A stretch of 64,000 nucleotides of DNA, from assembly GCF_004379255.2 (NCBI RefSeq), contig NC_056051.1, forward strand, positions 26,901,267-26,965,266. The letters run 5' to 3'. Both the position numbers and the translations under genes were made by a program. This DNA is from Salvia splendens (lineage: Eukaryota; Streptophyta; Magnoliopsida; Lamiales; Lamiaceae). This document shows positions 24,801 to 37,250 of this stretch, piece after piece. Every line of letters begins with the position of its first letter. Position 1 is the stretch's first letter. Below the pieces are notes generated by a model, which saw nothing but the letters and a program-made list of their open reading frames with translations, ran no database searches and was not told the DNA's origin.

Positions 24801-26266
24801 TTTTCGGTGAAAAAGAATTAGGAAAATGGGTATGATTTGAATTCTTCATATTAGAACTTTACTTCGGATTTACTCCCTCTGTCCCAAGTTAATCGATTTG
24901 TATTCCTTTTCGGATGTCTCAAGCTAAATGAGTCATTTCCTTTTGGCAAAAATTAACCCTTCAACCTCTCTTGCTTAGTTCTTCTCTCTCCACTTAACTC
25001 ACTAAACAACACTTACTTTAATCCCATGCCGGAAAGAAATGTTTCGATTAACTTGGGATGGAGGGAGTATTATACTTGGTCATTTTCCATCTCATACCAT
25101 GGTCTATCTTCCAAAATATCAGGGTTTTGGAAAAGCAAAGAATGTGACAACACCATCTACGATTGACGCAATGCCATATTCGGATGAAGTTGCTTGTGGT
25201 GCTTATCATACCTGCGTAATTACAAGTAATCTTTATCTGATTATATTTTCATATTAACGATTCTTTCTGCCATCAGCTAATTTCTTTTTACAATTCTTTT
25301 ATTACAAAGATGGCGGGGAACTGTACTCATGGGGAACCAACGAGAATGGATGTCTAGGCATCGGGTATATCTCTTCACAAAAGTGCTTTTGCAAGAGTTA
25401 CTACTAGTTTCTTATCATTCTTTCTGCAGACTCATAGTACTTCATTTAATTGACATACATTTCAGTTGCACAAATGTCAGTTATTCGCCTGAAAGAGTCC
25501 AAGGTTCGTTGTCGACACAACCAGTTATCAAGGTTTGCAATTATTATTTTTTACACAGTCACACATACGAACTTTATTCCAAGGTGTAAATACCGTCGCA
25601 TATGAAAGCCTTTTTAGTAATAATTATTACTATAAAGTTACATTTTTTTCGTAAACAGGTGTCCTGTGGCTGGAAGCACACAGCAGCAGTTTCTGGTAAG
25701 AGATTTTTTACTAGTGCTGTGTTTTTTCATCGTATGCCTTTTCATATGCGATCTACCTTATACGTGAAAGTGGAACTTGATTTGCAAGTAAGCTAAACGA
25801 ATTAATAGTGTTAGTCGATTTATGGTCAAATTTGCTTTCCTTTCTATCGTGCTGTTTTATCGACTCCCTTGTTACCCGGGCCGCTCTGAGTTCACAACTT
25901 CTCAAATATGTGGTATGCTAAACAAAGTTAGAATTGGTCATGTGGTTACATATTTTTTGAATGTATTCATCCAATTCGTTGCTGAAAAACAGATGGCCGT
26001 GTCTACACGTGGGGATGGGGTGGTTCAAACGGAACTTTTCAAGACGATGGCCATTCACCAGGAGGACAGTTGGTTAGTTTAAACTCCTTTCTAGTGTTGA
26101 TTTTTTTCGGTTCTTAGTCAGTTGCTGTAACCTACTTTTCCAGGGTCAAGGTCATGACATGGACTACGTCGAACCAAGGCTGCTCGACTTCCATAAGAGC
26201 GTCAAAGCTTTGGATGTATCTTGCGGATTCAATCACACTGCTGGCTTGTTTGGATCAACAAATTAG
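21823..26266 (+). CDS. RCC1-repeat (beta-propeller) family protein
   Basis: Fifteen exons join in phase: 21823-22123, 23092-23168, 23348-23426, 23763-23822, 24116-24217, 24315-24408, 24525-24567, 24646-24691, 24783-24829, 25123-25225, 25310-25364, 25466-25532, 25659-25695, 25993-26072 and 26144-26266, giving 437 residues. Tandem RCC1 repeats are clear: AAVWGNGDFGRLGLGN, GDVYATGLNDFGQLG, GELYSWGKNANGQLGLG, GEALSWGDGESGRLGHG, GELYSWGTNENGCLG and GRVYTWGWGGSNG, each followed by a VSCGWKHTAAV-type strand. Length and order match Arabidopsis At5g08710 as recalled. The basic N-terminus could be an organelle-targeting peptide; a second ATG occurs at residue 10. Introns carry three MITE insertions. 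Confidence 0.9.
22346..22635. mobile_element. Hairpin MITE in RCC1 intron 1
   Basis: 290 bp flanked by TA. The left arm CACTATTCATACAAAATGTT (extending to CACCATT) is perfectly complementary to the right arm for 28 bp, and an inner pair (ACTCTTTGCCTACGTGGGGT versus CACCTCACGTAGTCAAAGAG) continues the foldback almost to the centre. The TA duplication suggests a Tc1/mariner-type origin, but the termini differ from the CTCCCTCCGT family. Confidence 0.8.
23861..24050. mobile_element. Composite Stowaway-like MITE in RCC1 intron 4
   Basis: Begins CTCCCTCCATCCGGACTTAA after TA and ends ACGTAGGGAG before TA. The two ends are not good mates. An inner CCCCCTCCGTCACCAAAATG near 23970 suggests a second copy nested in or replacing the first. 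Confidence 0.6.
24873..25067. mobile_element. Stowaway-like MITE in RCC1 intron 9
   Basis: 195 bp flanked by TA. The left end CTCCCTCTGTCCCAAGTTAA pairs with the right end TTAACTTGGGATGGAGGGAG with two mismatches. Confidence 0.85.
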
Positions 26267-26828
26267 GTCGTTTCACAGAACGGGGCATCCTGTGCTTATC
26301 TTCACGAGATTCGTAGGGGATGTTTCATCGTTGTATACCGTCGTTGAAACCTCCAAATCACGATGAAGCAGAATATACAGGTTCAGGTCTGTCTGATGAA
26401 GTTATTTGACATCAAATATCATATACATGTCCATAAATAAAAATAAAGAGAGATGAAAAGCAAATGTGAAAGATTTGTGATTTTACCAAGCTGACTATGA
26501 GGTTTATAAAAGTATGAAGGCATGCTGTATATCCTTGTTTTGACATTCCGATTGGGGATATCTCATCGCTAGTGATACAACCAAACCAAACCGTCTTGCT
26601 TATTTGGAACGCCTCATTTCTTTTGGGCACAGTAACTTGGTGGTGTGACTCGTGTCCAAAAATAAAAATACGACAATCCAAAATAGAATACGAGCGATTA
26701 CAAGACATGACAAACCAAATATACTTATCAATTAGAGTATAATAAATTATTAAAAAATGAAATGAAATGAAATAAATTGATAAAACTTCATTCGATAAAA
26801 ATCCGATCTTGCGCTCTTTTTTAGCTCA
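26267..26828. other. RCC1 3' flank
   Basis: Probable 3' UTR and terminator of the RCC1 gene, then AT-rich sequence up to the target duplication of the Mutator-like element. No reading frame supported. Confidence 0.45.
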
Positions 26829-26838
26829 ACAAAATTCT

Positions 26839-27403
26839 GGGTAAATTTCGCGAATGTACGTCATGAGAGATGATATCCGCCATTTGTACCCAGAAAAAAA
26901 ACATTTTCAGTGATGGGAAAGACGCGTGAGGCTCTCGCATCTTTGATAAACCAAACACGCGATAGTCTCTTGCGTGTAAACAAAACACACGTTACTCTCA
27001 TGCGTGTTTTAATTAAACACGCATCAAGCTCATGCGTGTTTGAATTTAGCCGAAGAAGACGAGGGAGTAAGAGAGTCGCCGGAGAAGAGAAGAGCGTCAG
27101 CGCTGCTTCTTAGGCGTTTACGTTAATGGGCCTTAATAACCCAATCCAATTTCCAGTCCTACGCAAATAGTAGCAATATTTTCGATTTTTCATTCATTCA
27201 AACACGCATGAGCTTGATGCGTGTTTAATTAAAACACGCATGAGAGTAACGCGTGTTTTGTATACACGCAAGAGACTATCGCGTGTTTGATTTATCAAAG
27301 ACGCGAGAGCCTCACACGTCTTTCCCATCACAGGAAATGTTTTTTTTTTCGGGTACAAATGACGGATATCATCTCCCATGACGTACATTCATGGAATTTA
27401 GCC
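26839..27403. mobile_element. Non-autonomous Mutator-like element with about 207-bp inverted repeats
   Basis: 565 bp. Arms at 26839-27045 and 27196-27403 are near-perfect reverse complements; both open frames translate to the same MGKTREALASLINQTRDSLL-type peptide read from opposite strands, an artefact of the repeat. Flanking ACAAAATTCT at 26829-26838 and 27404-27413 is a 10-bp direct repeat, in the 9-11 bp range of MULE target duplications. Termini begin GGGTAAATTT and GGCTAAATTC. The arms contain repeated ACACGC/GCGTGT motifs. The 150-bp centre (27046-27195) is unrelated to the arms. The right end lies 77 bp before the NDC1 ATG. Confidence 0.85.
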
Positions 27404-27480
27404 ACAAAATTCTGGTAATCGTGGAACCAAAAACAGCCACATTACCACTTCTCCTCTCCCCTCTTCCGTGCCGTACTACA

Positions 27481-30400
27481 ATGGCGCACGCGATTTCTTC
27501 TCTTGCATCGTCTATGCTTTTCAATCGTAAGCTCTCTCTCTCTACTGTAATATATCACTCAATTTGAGCTCACATTTCTCATCAATTTCTGTAAACGGCG
27601 ATGAGTTTCAGGGGAGCAGCTTCACTGGCGAAACCCTTACCAGCGGCAATCGCGTAGTTATCGAGCTAATTCCGGACTCTTTTCGAGCTCCGTTCCAAGG
27701 CAAGGGCTCCGAGTTCTTGGTTCGATCTCAGGCGCCGGATACGGCGCCGGCGCCGTTTCTGAAAAGCAATCTCTGCCATCCAGTTACGCATGGCCAGAAA
27801 ACAACAAGGTATTTCCCCAAAGCATGTGCTTTTTAGAATTTGATATCTTTGTTTATTCAGATACTAGCTAGAATCATAATTTCTAGGCAATTTGATTGAG
27901 TTTTCGTTGGTTTTTCTGCAGTTAATACTGATTTAGATGTATAGTTGGTTGGGGATTTCGACTTGAGGTATTAAGTGAATAATGGAGATTATAAATGTAT
28001 AACCTTTACAATAGTTTTGAGCTGCGTCTTAAAATTCATCCTGGGGTCATAGTTGTTAGCAATCAACAGATAATCACGAACATAGAATAAACACATGAAT
28101 TTTTTACCCGATTTGATACGATGTGTGCCTACGTCTGTCATCTGGTTGATGCAAAGCTAGGGATTTCATTATGTAATTTTCGTATATAGTTTACAACAAG
28201 AGTGGATATGGATATGCTTTTAAGTAATATAGGTGATAGGGACACTAAGACCGATTAATGATTACAGAGACCAAGGGTATGCATACTGGGTGGTGGTTTT
28301 GGAGGGCTGTACACTGCATTGAGATTGGAATCGCTCGAGTGGCCTGATGGAAAGAAACCACAGGTAACTTGTCAGGTTAAAAGAATACATCAATTATCCT
28401 TTTATAAAACAACAACGAACTCCCTGGTTTTGAGGAGGAAATTTAGATGTCAATCTCTACCAACTTGGTCATGTACCAAGATCTTCTGGTGTATTTTCAA
28501 TTTGTTATATGTTGTCTATAAAATAAGTGTTTTTTGATAATGCTACAGGTAGTCCTTGTTGATCAATCTGAACGCTTTGTGTTCAAGCCCTTGCTTTATG
28601 AACTCCTCTCTGGAGGTATATTTTGATTCAATGCACCAGAGGGATTTTGGCTATTCAAGCTAGACAATCATAGTTCTTTATCATGGCGTTTTTACACTGA
28701 TTTTTCCAAGTGCAGAAGTAGATGAATGGGAAATAGCCCCTTACTTCTCGGACTTGCTATCAAGCACCACAGTGCAGTTTTTCAAAGATAGGGTGCAGGC
28801 TTTACATCCTTCTGATCATTTGGGAATGGATGCGGCTGCATTGTCTCAATCTGCCGGAACTGTTCATCTTGAAAGTGGCCTTCTTATTGAATATGACTGG
28901 TAAACTTCCATGTAATTCATAGAAATCTTGTTGTTTCATCTTGTGGAAGTTAGTTGCTCATCTTGTGGAAGTTACTTGCTAGTTTCAATACCTCACTCCT
29001 TACTCTTAGATAGCAACTATAAAGTCCATCGAAAACGACGATGAAAAATATTAGCTTGAATCCATCAAGATTTGCATCAGATTCCACTGAAATTGAGTAG
29101 CTGTGAAGCACTCAAAATACTTGTTCAATGTTTTTCTTGTGTAAAGATGCATGTTTTTTCTTGTTTCCAACTTATTATTCCATAACTGTACAAAGGGACA
29201 GAATGCTTTGACAGATTTCGTTGTTAATATAAAGTATGTAGAATATGGTTTGTATTCCTGAAGTTCGATTACTGAAAATAAAATCTTCCTTTCAATTATT
29301 GACTTCTTCTGATTCATTCATACTGATCTGCCAGCCAGGTTGGTACTGGCGCTTGGATCTGATGCCAAACTCGATGTTGTGCCAGGTGCAATGGAGTATG
29401 CGTTACCATTTTCCACCCTTGAGGATGCTCGTGTTAGGATTCGACTGCCTCCTACCAATTTATCTTGAATACAGTTCTGTGTATAGGCTAACCGCTACTT
29501 CTGTTTTTTGAAATTGTCTTTTGCAGAGGGTTAATGAGAAGCTAACAGCAATGGAACGGAAGTATTTTGGCAAAGATTCTCCAATTCGTGTTGCCGTTGT
29601 AGGATGTGGTTACTCTGGTGTTGAATTGGCTGCCACAGTATCTGAAAGGCTGCGAGACAGGGGAGTTGTACAAGCTATCAACGTTGACAAAATGATCTTG
29701 CCTAATGCTCCACCCAGTAACAGAGAATCAGCATTAAAAGTAAGCATAGTTGATCATATCTTCTACGATCACTTTTGTCATCCTAGATATTTCTTATAGT
29801 TAAATTAGTACTACAGTTGCATGATCCTAGATATTATTATATCGTTATGCTGATTGGCGAGAATAGGTCAGTTGATGATTCTGATATTACTCGACTTGTT
29901 AGTGAACAAAAAATAAGATTGACAAGCTTTTCATAGTAAGTACTCCTACTCCTAGTTAATCGAAACATAAAACCTTTGTTGTAGGTTCTCCTATCAAGAA
30001 AAGTCGAGCTTTTGTTGGGTTACTTTGTCCGTTGTATGAGGAGAGCTTCTGAGCTCAGGAGCTCACCTGAATTCGAAAATGCTCAAGCTGCTCATGATAC
30101 AACAGAACATGATCATGAAAGATTTATACTGGAGTTGCAGCCTACCGAAAGGGGCATAGAAAGCCAAATTGTCGAAGCAGATCTAGTTTTGTGGACTGTC
30201 GGGTCTAAACCTCTACTTCCAGAAGTAACAACCAGTGATAGACCCATTGGTCTTCCTCTTAATGGTAGGGGACAAGCCGAAACAGATGAAACTCTTCGCG
30301 TTAAGGGCCATCCACGCACATTTGCCATTGGCGACTCATCTGCTGTAAAGGACAAACAGGGAAAATTGCTTCCAGGCACTGCTCAGGTACTCGATGATTC

Positions 30401-31353
30401 TTTTATTTTCGGCTCAGAATTTTTTACTTCCCCTGATTGGACTTTCTGCTGCCATATTTCGATTAGGTGGCGTTCCAGCAGGCGGATTTTGCAGGCTGGA
30501 ATCTCTGGGCTGCGATAAATGACCGACCACTACTGCCATTTAGGTTTGTCATAAATGAGTTAAACGAGACACGTTCATTGATGTTGCATAATACGGTAGC
30601 ACGAAAACTGTATCACAAGCACCATGCCAGAAGAATACCTGTTTGGTGCTAGAGATGGTTTAGTGTAATCAAGTTTTGCAAACGGCTAATCAATATTCCA
30701 ACAATGGGTCGTTGGTCGTTGCATAGTTCTTCTAGGAGGTGTTTACTTTTGAGGATTAGCTTAGATAGCTGAAAATAGTATAGGCTACTCCATTGTTTAC
30801 TAAAATAGGTGGAACAGGGAAATCTCAAGGCCCTCCATTCAAACTAATTTTGTTAGATTCATATCTCATTGTAAGGGTAGCACTAGAGAAATCGTATTAA
30901 CGAGGATAAAAATACTCAATCATATATATCTAATCTGATCTGAGCTACCTTATGGTTTTCTCTGTCAACAGAATCTGTACAAATGCATATAACAGCAGTC
31001 TAACATCGATTTTCTTGTCACAGGTTCCAGAATTTAGGTGAGATGATGACTCTTGGGAGATACGATGCTGCTATTACACCAAGTTTCATCGAGGGCCTTA
31101 CGTTGGAGGGTCCAGTTGGACACACTGGTATGGAGACCCTTGCTTTTATCGGATCGATTAATCATCTGGAACCCTTCCATATCCTTCTCACTCTGAATTC
31201 GATATCGCTGCAGCCAGGAAAATCGCTTATCTACTAAGGTTACCAACGGACGAGCACCGGGTTAAAGTAGGTATAAGTTGGTTGGCAAAATCTGCTGTAG
31301 AGTCTACTGCATTGCTGCAAGATACCTTCACCAAAATGCTTTCAGGGTCATAG
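27481..31353 (+). CDS. NDC1: Type II NAD(P)H:quinone dehydrogenase, NDC1-like
   Basis: FAD enzyme oxidising NAD(P)H and reducing quinones. Arabidopsis NDC1 (At5g08740) acts on plastoglobule plastoquinone and is needed for phylloquinone and vitamin E metabolism, with dual plastid/mitochondrial targeting. Eleven exons join in phase: 27481-27526, 27612-27808, 28268-28363, 28549-28615, 28716-28899, 29339-29432, 29527-29739, 29985-30386, 30467-30543, 31024-31127 and 31214-31353, giving 539 residues. Residues 1 to about 75 look like a transit peptide. The first dinucleotide fold is CILGGGFGGLYTAL (about residue 86) and the second is RVAVVGCGYSGVELAA (about residue 249). AIGDSSAVKD and GTAQVAFQQADFAGWNLWAA are C-terminal NDH-2 motifs. 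Intron 5 ends in tandem acceptors CCAGCCAG; phase selects the second. Confidence 0.93.
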
Positions 31354-32091
31354 AAGGCAGACTTGTCTCTCTTGAAGGTATATAAGGTTTAATGTAATCG
31401 TTGTTCATTTAAAAGTGTTTTAACTCTTGAAGCATAGTAGCTAAATTGTAAGTTTATGTATACATGTAAAATTATGAGTATTTTTGGATCATTTATTTGG
31501 ATCATTTTTTTTTATATTTTTTGAGTCATTTTATTACTCGACTAAAATTAAAGAATTTAATAAAAAAGACAACATTACTAATTGGATCTTTTATTTTTCT
31601 TTATATTGGGGATTTAATTGTGTGAAAGATAATCTATTAATGACCCACAACACTGTGTAAGCCCCACGAGCTCCACAACTTTTGTCAGAATTGAAATGAA
31701 ATTATCATACTATTTTATTTATTGAGCTTTTTCCCTTGAGATATGTATAGAGCTTTTATACAAATGGTGCCATGCAAAATGGAAGGCAAAATCACAAGTT
31801 GAATACTTGCCTTGTACTAACATTCTATCATATTATAATTTTTATAACATAATTAAATTATTCATGGCAATTATAAACAATCAATCGATGGTGAACTAAA
31901 AATACAAGAAGAAAATTTTGCGCCTCATTCACTCCTTTGTAAGGAACAGATCAATGCTCTCCACTCCATAGCAGCAGCCTCAACATCTCATAGCCGGTGC
32001 AGAAACTCGGGATTACCCTCTCGCCATCGGTTAAGCACTTAAAAACGCGATCTCAGGGCCCTCACCGAGCTTGGAACTCGCAACTGCTTTC
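31354..32091. other. Convergent 3' flanks of NDC1 and FPP genes
   Basis: AT-rich spacer between two genes facing each other; it contains both 3' UTRs. Nothing else recognised. Confidence 0.5.
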
Positions 32092-35000
32092 TCAGACGAC
32101 CGCAGTTGCTGTTTCAGAGTCGATCAAGAAATCTTCCAACGTGGCAAGAGTTTTCAGCTGGCGGCAGAGGGAAGCTATCGTCTTTTGACACTCAGCGAAT
32201 CGACCAGCAGCATCTGCCAACTCCTTATCCTGCATCAAGGTTGAACCCGCAGATAGGTAAACTAGGCAGAAATTCAATATCGATGCACGAGTTAAACGAA
32301 GAACTCCTCCCATTCATTAATTGTCTCATTTTGGGGTCAGCACATAAGTTAGTGGAACGTGAGACCTACTTACTATATATAGTAAGAGTGAAACGAGACA
32401 TGTGATAGACATCCCGAAATGGTAAAATGAGACAATTAATGGTGGAAAGAGGGAGTAGTAACTAAGAAAGTAACGTCTACCAACGGACCTGATTAGCTCT
32501 GAACTCCTCGATGATTGCTGATCTCTGTGACAGAGAGCTGGACTTCGTTCCTGATAGCTCAGCTTCCAGTGTCTCACACTTAGCAACAGCTTCCCTTGAA
32601 TGAATCTTTTGTTTCTCAACTTCTTTTTCTAGCATACTAATGCTCGAACGCGAGGTTTTCAGTTCATGCTCCATCGCTTTGAATTTTTTCTCTGATTCCG
32701 CTTGCTTTAAATTGGCATCTTCGAGTTGCAACTCGAGTTTACTCTTTAGTTCTTCCACTTCACTTAACTTATCCTGAACCCTGATCAGTTTCCCTTCTGC
32801 TTCATCTAAGAGTTTCGTTGAGTTCTCGAGCTTCACATTAGTATACTCGACTTGTTTGCGTGCGTCTTTCTTAGCTTCATCAGCAAGAACAAGCTGCTTT
32901 TTCAGGTCCTCTAATGTCACCTCTGTTTGCTTCAGCTGACTCTCCGATGCCACAAGCTTAATTTGGCTTTCGTAAAGAGAAATCTCTAAATTCACTTTCT
33001 CTGATGTTATCTTCTTCAAGCTATCTTCGAGTTCAGCTACACGCTTCGTCATTTCATCCAGCTCAATCCTCAACAGACTTTCTTCACCATCGATCCCTGA
33101 ACCAGGTCCACTCCCATTACGCGTTTCAGGCAGCGCTGCAAGCCTCTCCATCTCGAGAAAATCATCCATTAGATCAATCTCAACTGAAGGGACGATGAGA
33201 CTTCTTCCAAGCGCTGTTTCGTGCTTAGATTGTTCCAAGTCCTTATCAATCGACTCAAATCCACTTATTCTGCAGCTATCATTTTCCATAAACAGCAGTC
33301 TCTCTCCATTATCCGATTGACTGTCTGTGAAAGATTCAACATATACCGATGATGTGGTAACCGATTGGTGATCATTGGTGAGCGTTGCTTTCTTAACCAG
33401 TGCCTTCAGCCTCCGACATTCTGCTTCGAGCTTAGCGACCTTTTTTTTGCTGTCAAGATGCTGTTTGCTAGCATTCTCAGCAGTGTAAACACTCATATCA
33501 CTCTCGGTGATCCTTAGCTCCAGTTCTTCCTCTTTCGAAAGAAGCTTCATCTTTAGCATCGAGTTCTCTTTCTCCGCGGCTTCAAGTTTAGAACGAACAT
33601 CAGCAAGCACACTCACGTCTGATTTAGCATCTCGAAGTTGGTCACGGAGCTCGGATAGCTGGCTCTCGAGCTCAGACTTCTTCGATTCCCATTCACTACT
33701 CATATTGGCAAGGGCTCCATAAATTTTCTCTTCTTGATCTTCTCTTGCTTGCCTAAGCTGTCTCAAACACTCCTTAAGGGCTCCATCGAGATGATCAACT
33801 CGTTCCTCGAGGGCTGAATTCTTCTGAGTTAGGGAATCATTCTGTTTCTTTAGGACCAAGACTTCGTTCTCAGCCGTCTCCCATCCTAGCATATGAGGGC
33901 AAGTAAAGATTCGTTTTAGAAGCAGTAAACGAAGACTCAAAACTAAAACGAAACCAGTTTTCTAAAATCACACACACACACACTATTCATTTACAGAGAC
34001 TTACACAGAGGAATACCTGAGACAGCTTCCTCTGCTACTTTCGCATGTTGCTTAGCCAAGTCTTCCTTAGCACCGATATTGAGAAGAGCTGCAGATAGTT
34101 TCTCCGAGAGAGTCTTCACGCTATCATTAAGTTCATCGTCCGGTGAAGCTTTAGATGTGACTTCGGGGGACTGAATGTTATGATTTGATGGAATCTGCAC
34201 AAATGGAACAACCATATTTAACCTCATGAACACCTAATTGTCATACAGTCAAAATCTTCTTGTCTCCCAATTATAGCACGTTGGGTAATCTCCCTCGTTC
34301 ATTTAATTCGAAAGCCACAATTCAACCCAGACATTACCTTTTCTTGCCAATCGGTTTTTAAGTTGTCAAGAGAGAATATTGAAGGAAGGTGACTTATAAA
34401 TGAGCAATGTTATGATTAAAACAAGTGGTGACTGCAATTGATAATATTAGAACCGTGCATTAGCTCTTTTCTGCGAGCAAATGCATCACTGGTGCAGTAG
34501 GCAGTAGCATATCGGACTTACTCATGCATCTTTTCTCCGTAATTTGATCATGTCTTAAACGCTAATGACGGGAGGCGGGACAACAAGCGCCAACAGCCTA
34601 GTGGAGTTACACATGTGCAAGTTCAGGGAGGAGTGGGGGGCAGACGAGGCGTTAGGCGGGGTGTTTCTAGAAAACTGGTTCACATTTTGTTCTCGACTCA
34701 TCAGCACATGATGTCTAAAGGAAACTGGTGAAAATGATGTCTCTACTAAAATTATTAGGCTGAAGTTATGCATAGAAATGAATACATATATGGTTCACTG
34801 ATATTGAAGCACGAAAAGTGATAGCGACCGAGAGAGAGAGAATCGTCACAGCCCTCCTATAATTGGAGGTAGACACTTGTAAAAGGAGCTGGAAAATAGA
34901 GCTTTTCAGAGTGGAAAGTGGTAGGCTCTCAGTTGTGGACCAACTGTACTGGATATCCACACAATGTGGTCCATCTTAGTTGATGATAAACCAGCATGTG

Positions 35001-35659
35001 AATGGAGTTTCACCATTCTTGCAAAATCCCAACAGGGATAAAGCTTCTATCGTGCCAGATCTTGATTATATCTTAAACACGTAAGATTGCCTTAATTAAT
35101 CTCGTTGCAACTTTCTGGAACTTAAGGTTTCGAACCCAAGCCTTTCCCGAATATCAGTTACTCACTTGTTCTTGATCCATCAGAGATGAGAGTGTTTCAG
35201 GAAAGAAACGCAACATGGATGCTAACGACGAAACTTTTCCGAATAATAACTGATGGTGAGAAATGAAAGCATACCAATTTGCAGTTCCAGGGCTACAAAA
35301 GGTCGTGTAAACTCAAGTATGAATTCAGCAAAATTCGTGTTTTCTTATGCGTTTCAACCTTATCTATAAATTCATAAACAAGCAGAAACAGTAGGTAGCA
35401 TAAAGAAGATCAATTTCCAAACAACATAACAACAAAAATGTAAGTTTTATACTCTAAATCTCAATCATATTGAAATTCAAAGGAAACACATGGATAAGTA
35501 AGAATGATGAGGCAATTAGTACACAGCTATACCAATCATACAAACCTGATCATCGGAGAATCTTTCGGAGTGTGATGACACTGACCCCAAGCTCTCCGTT
35601 TCCCCACTGGGACTTTTCTCCGAAGACTTTCGCCGCCACAGCCAACTCCTCCTGTCCAT
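32092..35659 (-). CDS. Filament-like plant protein (FPP), coiled-coil
   Basis: Long coiled-coil protein of the FPP family, whose studied members bind MAF1/WPP nuclear-envelope proteins or cortical/exocyst partners. Four exons join in phase: 35546-35659, 34017-34194, 32489-33885 and 32092-32229, giving 608 residues. The N-terminus [19 protein letters not shown] and the block [20 protein letters not shown], then [19 protein letters not shown] and [16 protein letters not shown], are FPP hallmarks; [16 protein letters not shown] is the central conserved motif. The C-terminus carries [20 protein letters not shown] and [10 protein letters not shown], then stops soon after, so it is on the short side of the family (FPP3-like length). 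The region is strongly heptad-like between about residues 100-320 and 400-590. Confidence 0.92.
32307..32455. mobile_element. Stowaway-like MITE in the last FPP intron
   Basis: Left end CTCCCATTCATTAATTGTCT and right end AGACAATTAATGGTGGAAAG (ending GAGGGAG before TA) are complementary with small gaps. About 149 bp. The left TA is not preserved. Confidence 0.65.
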
Positions 35660-36082
35660 CTGAATGCACTCCCCACCTCTCACACTGACCTCATTAACTC
35701 ATTTACATCTGGATACAGCCACCTTAAATCACAAAGCCCTCCAACAGCATCCCACCTCTCCCTAATCAAAACTACAGAAACATAATATTAGCAAAGCCAG
35801 TCTCATAACTCAAAATGCACATATAAATCAAGAAATCAATCAGAAGCAATAGAGAGATTATCAAACTCAAAGCTAAGTGCAACAGAAATAGGATTTAAAA
35901 TTCTGGTAAAGAGTCAATCTTTACTTAGAATCCAATCAATCCTTAACCAACCAACCTCATTTGAAGCTGAAAGAAACACAACAAGAATAAGGGATAGAGC
36001 CATCTTGGAATATAAAAACCATTCATATCCAAAAACTTCAATCACAAAACTTTCAGACAACAACTCTGATGGGCACCTTTCA
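35660..36082 (-). promoter_or_regulatory. FPP leader/promoter region
   Basis: Sequence upstream of the FPP ATG, with no coding signal. Plausible leader introns exist but cannot be fixed without transcripts. It runs into the duplicated segment. Confidence 0.35.
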
Positions 36083-37250
36083 CCCCCCCCCCCCCCACCA
36101 CCACCAACTGAAGACGATATCAACAGAATTAATTAACACTCGAAATTTGGGTATTCCCCTTTAAATATCCATGAAAAAGACTGCAAAAAATATAGGCATG
36201 ACCCACATAAAATTATCTACTTTATCCTCCAAATACTAGACGACCACGACCCACAAACAGAAATACAGCAAAGATGAAACCTCACTAATAAAAAAAGCAC
36301 CTTTCTTGATTTTCTAGAAACAAATCACATACTAAACCTCCCTACTAAAAAAGCACCTTTCTTGAATTTCTTTACACAGCCAATTCTAATAGCAAGGAAA
36401 AGAGAATGTAGAGAGAGAGACCTCAAAAAGAACATGAAATACACTGACAAAAAGGGAGTTCAAATAATTGCTGAGCAGCAAACAGAATAGTTTGCAATTT
36501 TCTGGTTATCCACGGTGGGACGGATGTCTCGGCGGACATCCGACGGACTTCCTAAAAACAAGTCAGGTCATAAAAACTTCCTACAGCACTGTCACGTCAT
36601 AAGGACATCACACTGCACAATGACGGACGTCCCCAAGACATCTCAATGAACATCCACAATAAAAATTCAACCCCCCCCCCCCCCCACCACCAACTGAAGA
36701 CGATATCAACAGAATTAATTAACACTCGAAATTTGGGTATTCCCCTTTAAATATCCATGAAAAAGACTGCAAAAAATATAGGCATGACCCACATAAAATT
36801 ATCTACTTTATCCTCCAAATACTAGACGACCACGACCCACAAACAGAAATACAGCAAAGATGAAACCTCACTAATAAAAAAAAGCACCTTTCTTGATTTT
36901 CTAGAAACAAATCACATACTAAACCTCCCTACTAAAAAAGCACCTTTCTTGAATTTCTTTACACAGCCAATTCTAATAGCAAGGAAAAGAGAATGTAGAG
37001 AGAGAGACCTCAAAAAGAACATGAAATACACTGACAAAAAGGGAGTTCAAATAATTGCTGAGCAGCAAACAGAATAGTTTGCAATTTTCTGGTTATCCAC
37101 GGTGGGACGGATGTCTCGGCGGACATCCGACGGACTTCCTAAAAACAAGTCAGGTCATAAAAACTTCCTACAGCACTGTCACGTCATAAGGACATCACAC
37201 TGCACAATGACGGACGTCCCCAAGACATCTCAACGAACATCCACAATAAT
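36083..37250. repeat. Tandem direct duplication, unit about 586 bp
   Basis: The text after the poly-C tract at about 36081-36096 (ACCAACTGAAGACGATATCA, at 36103) recurs after a second poly-C tract at 36671-36685 (at 36689), an offset of 586 bp. The copies stay almost identical to the CAACAATAA region near 36655 and 37240, differing by few substitutions and homopolymer lengths. Each copy contains FPP upstream sequence followed by the left part of a Harbinger-type MITE. A recent duplication with breakpoints at C-runs is likely. Confidence 0.88.

Noticed and set aside
26910..27388. Two opposite open frames encoding the same 40-residue peptide in 26910-27113 (+) and 27194-27388 (-)
   Set aside because: They are mirror translations of the inverted-repeat arms of the Mutator-like element, not genes.
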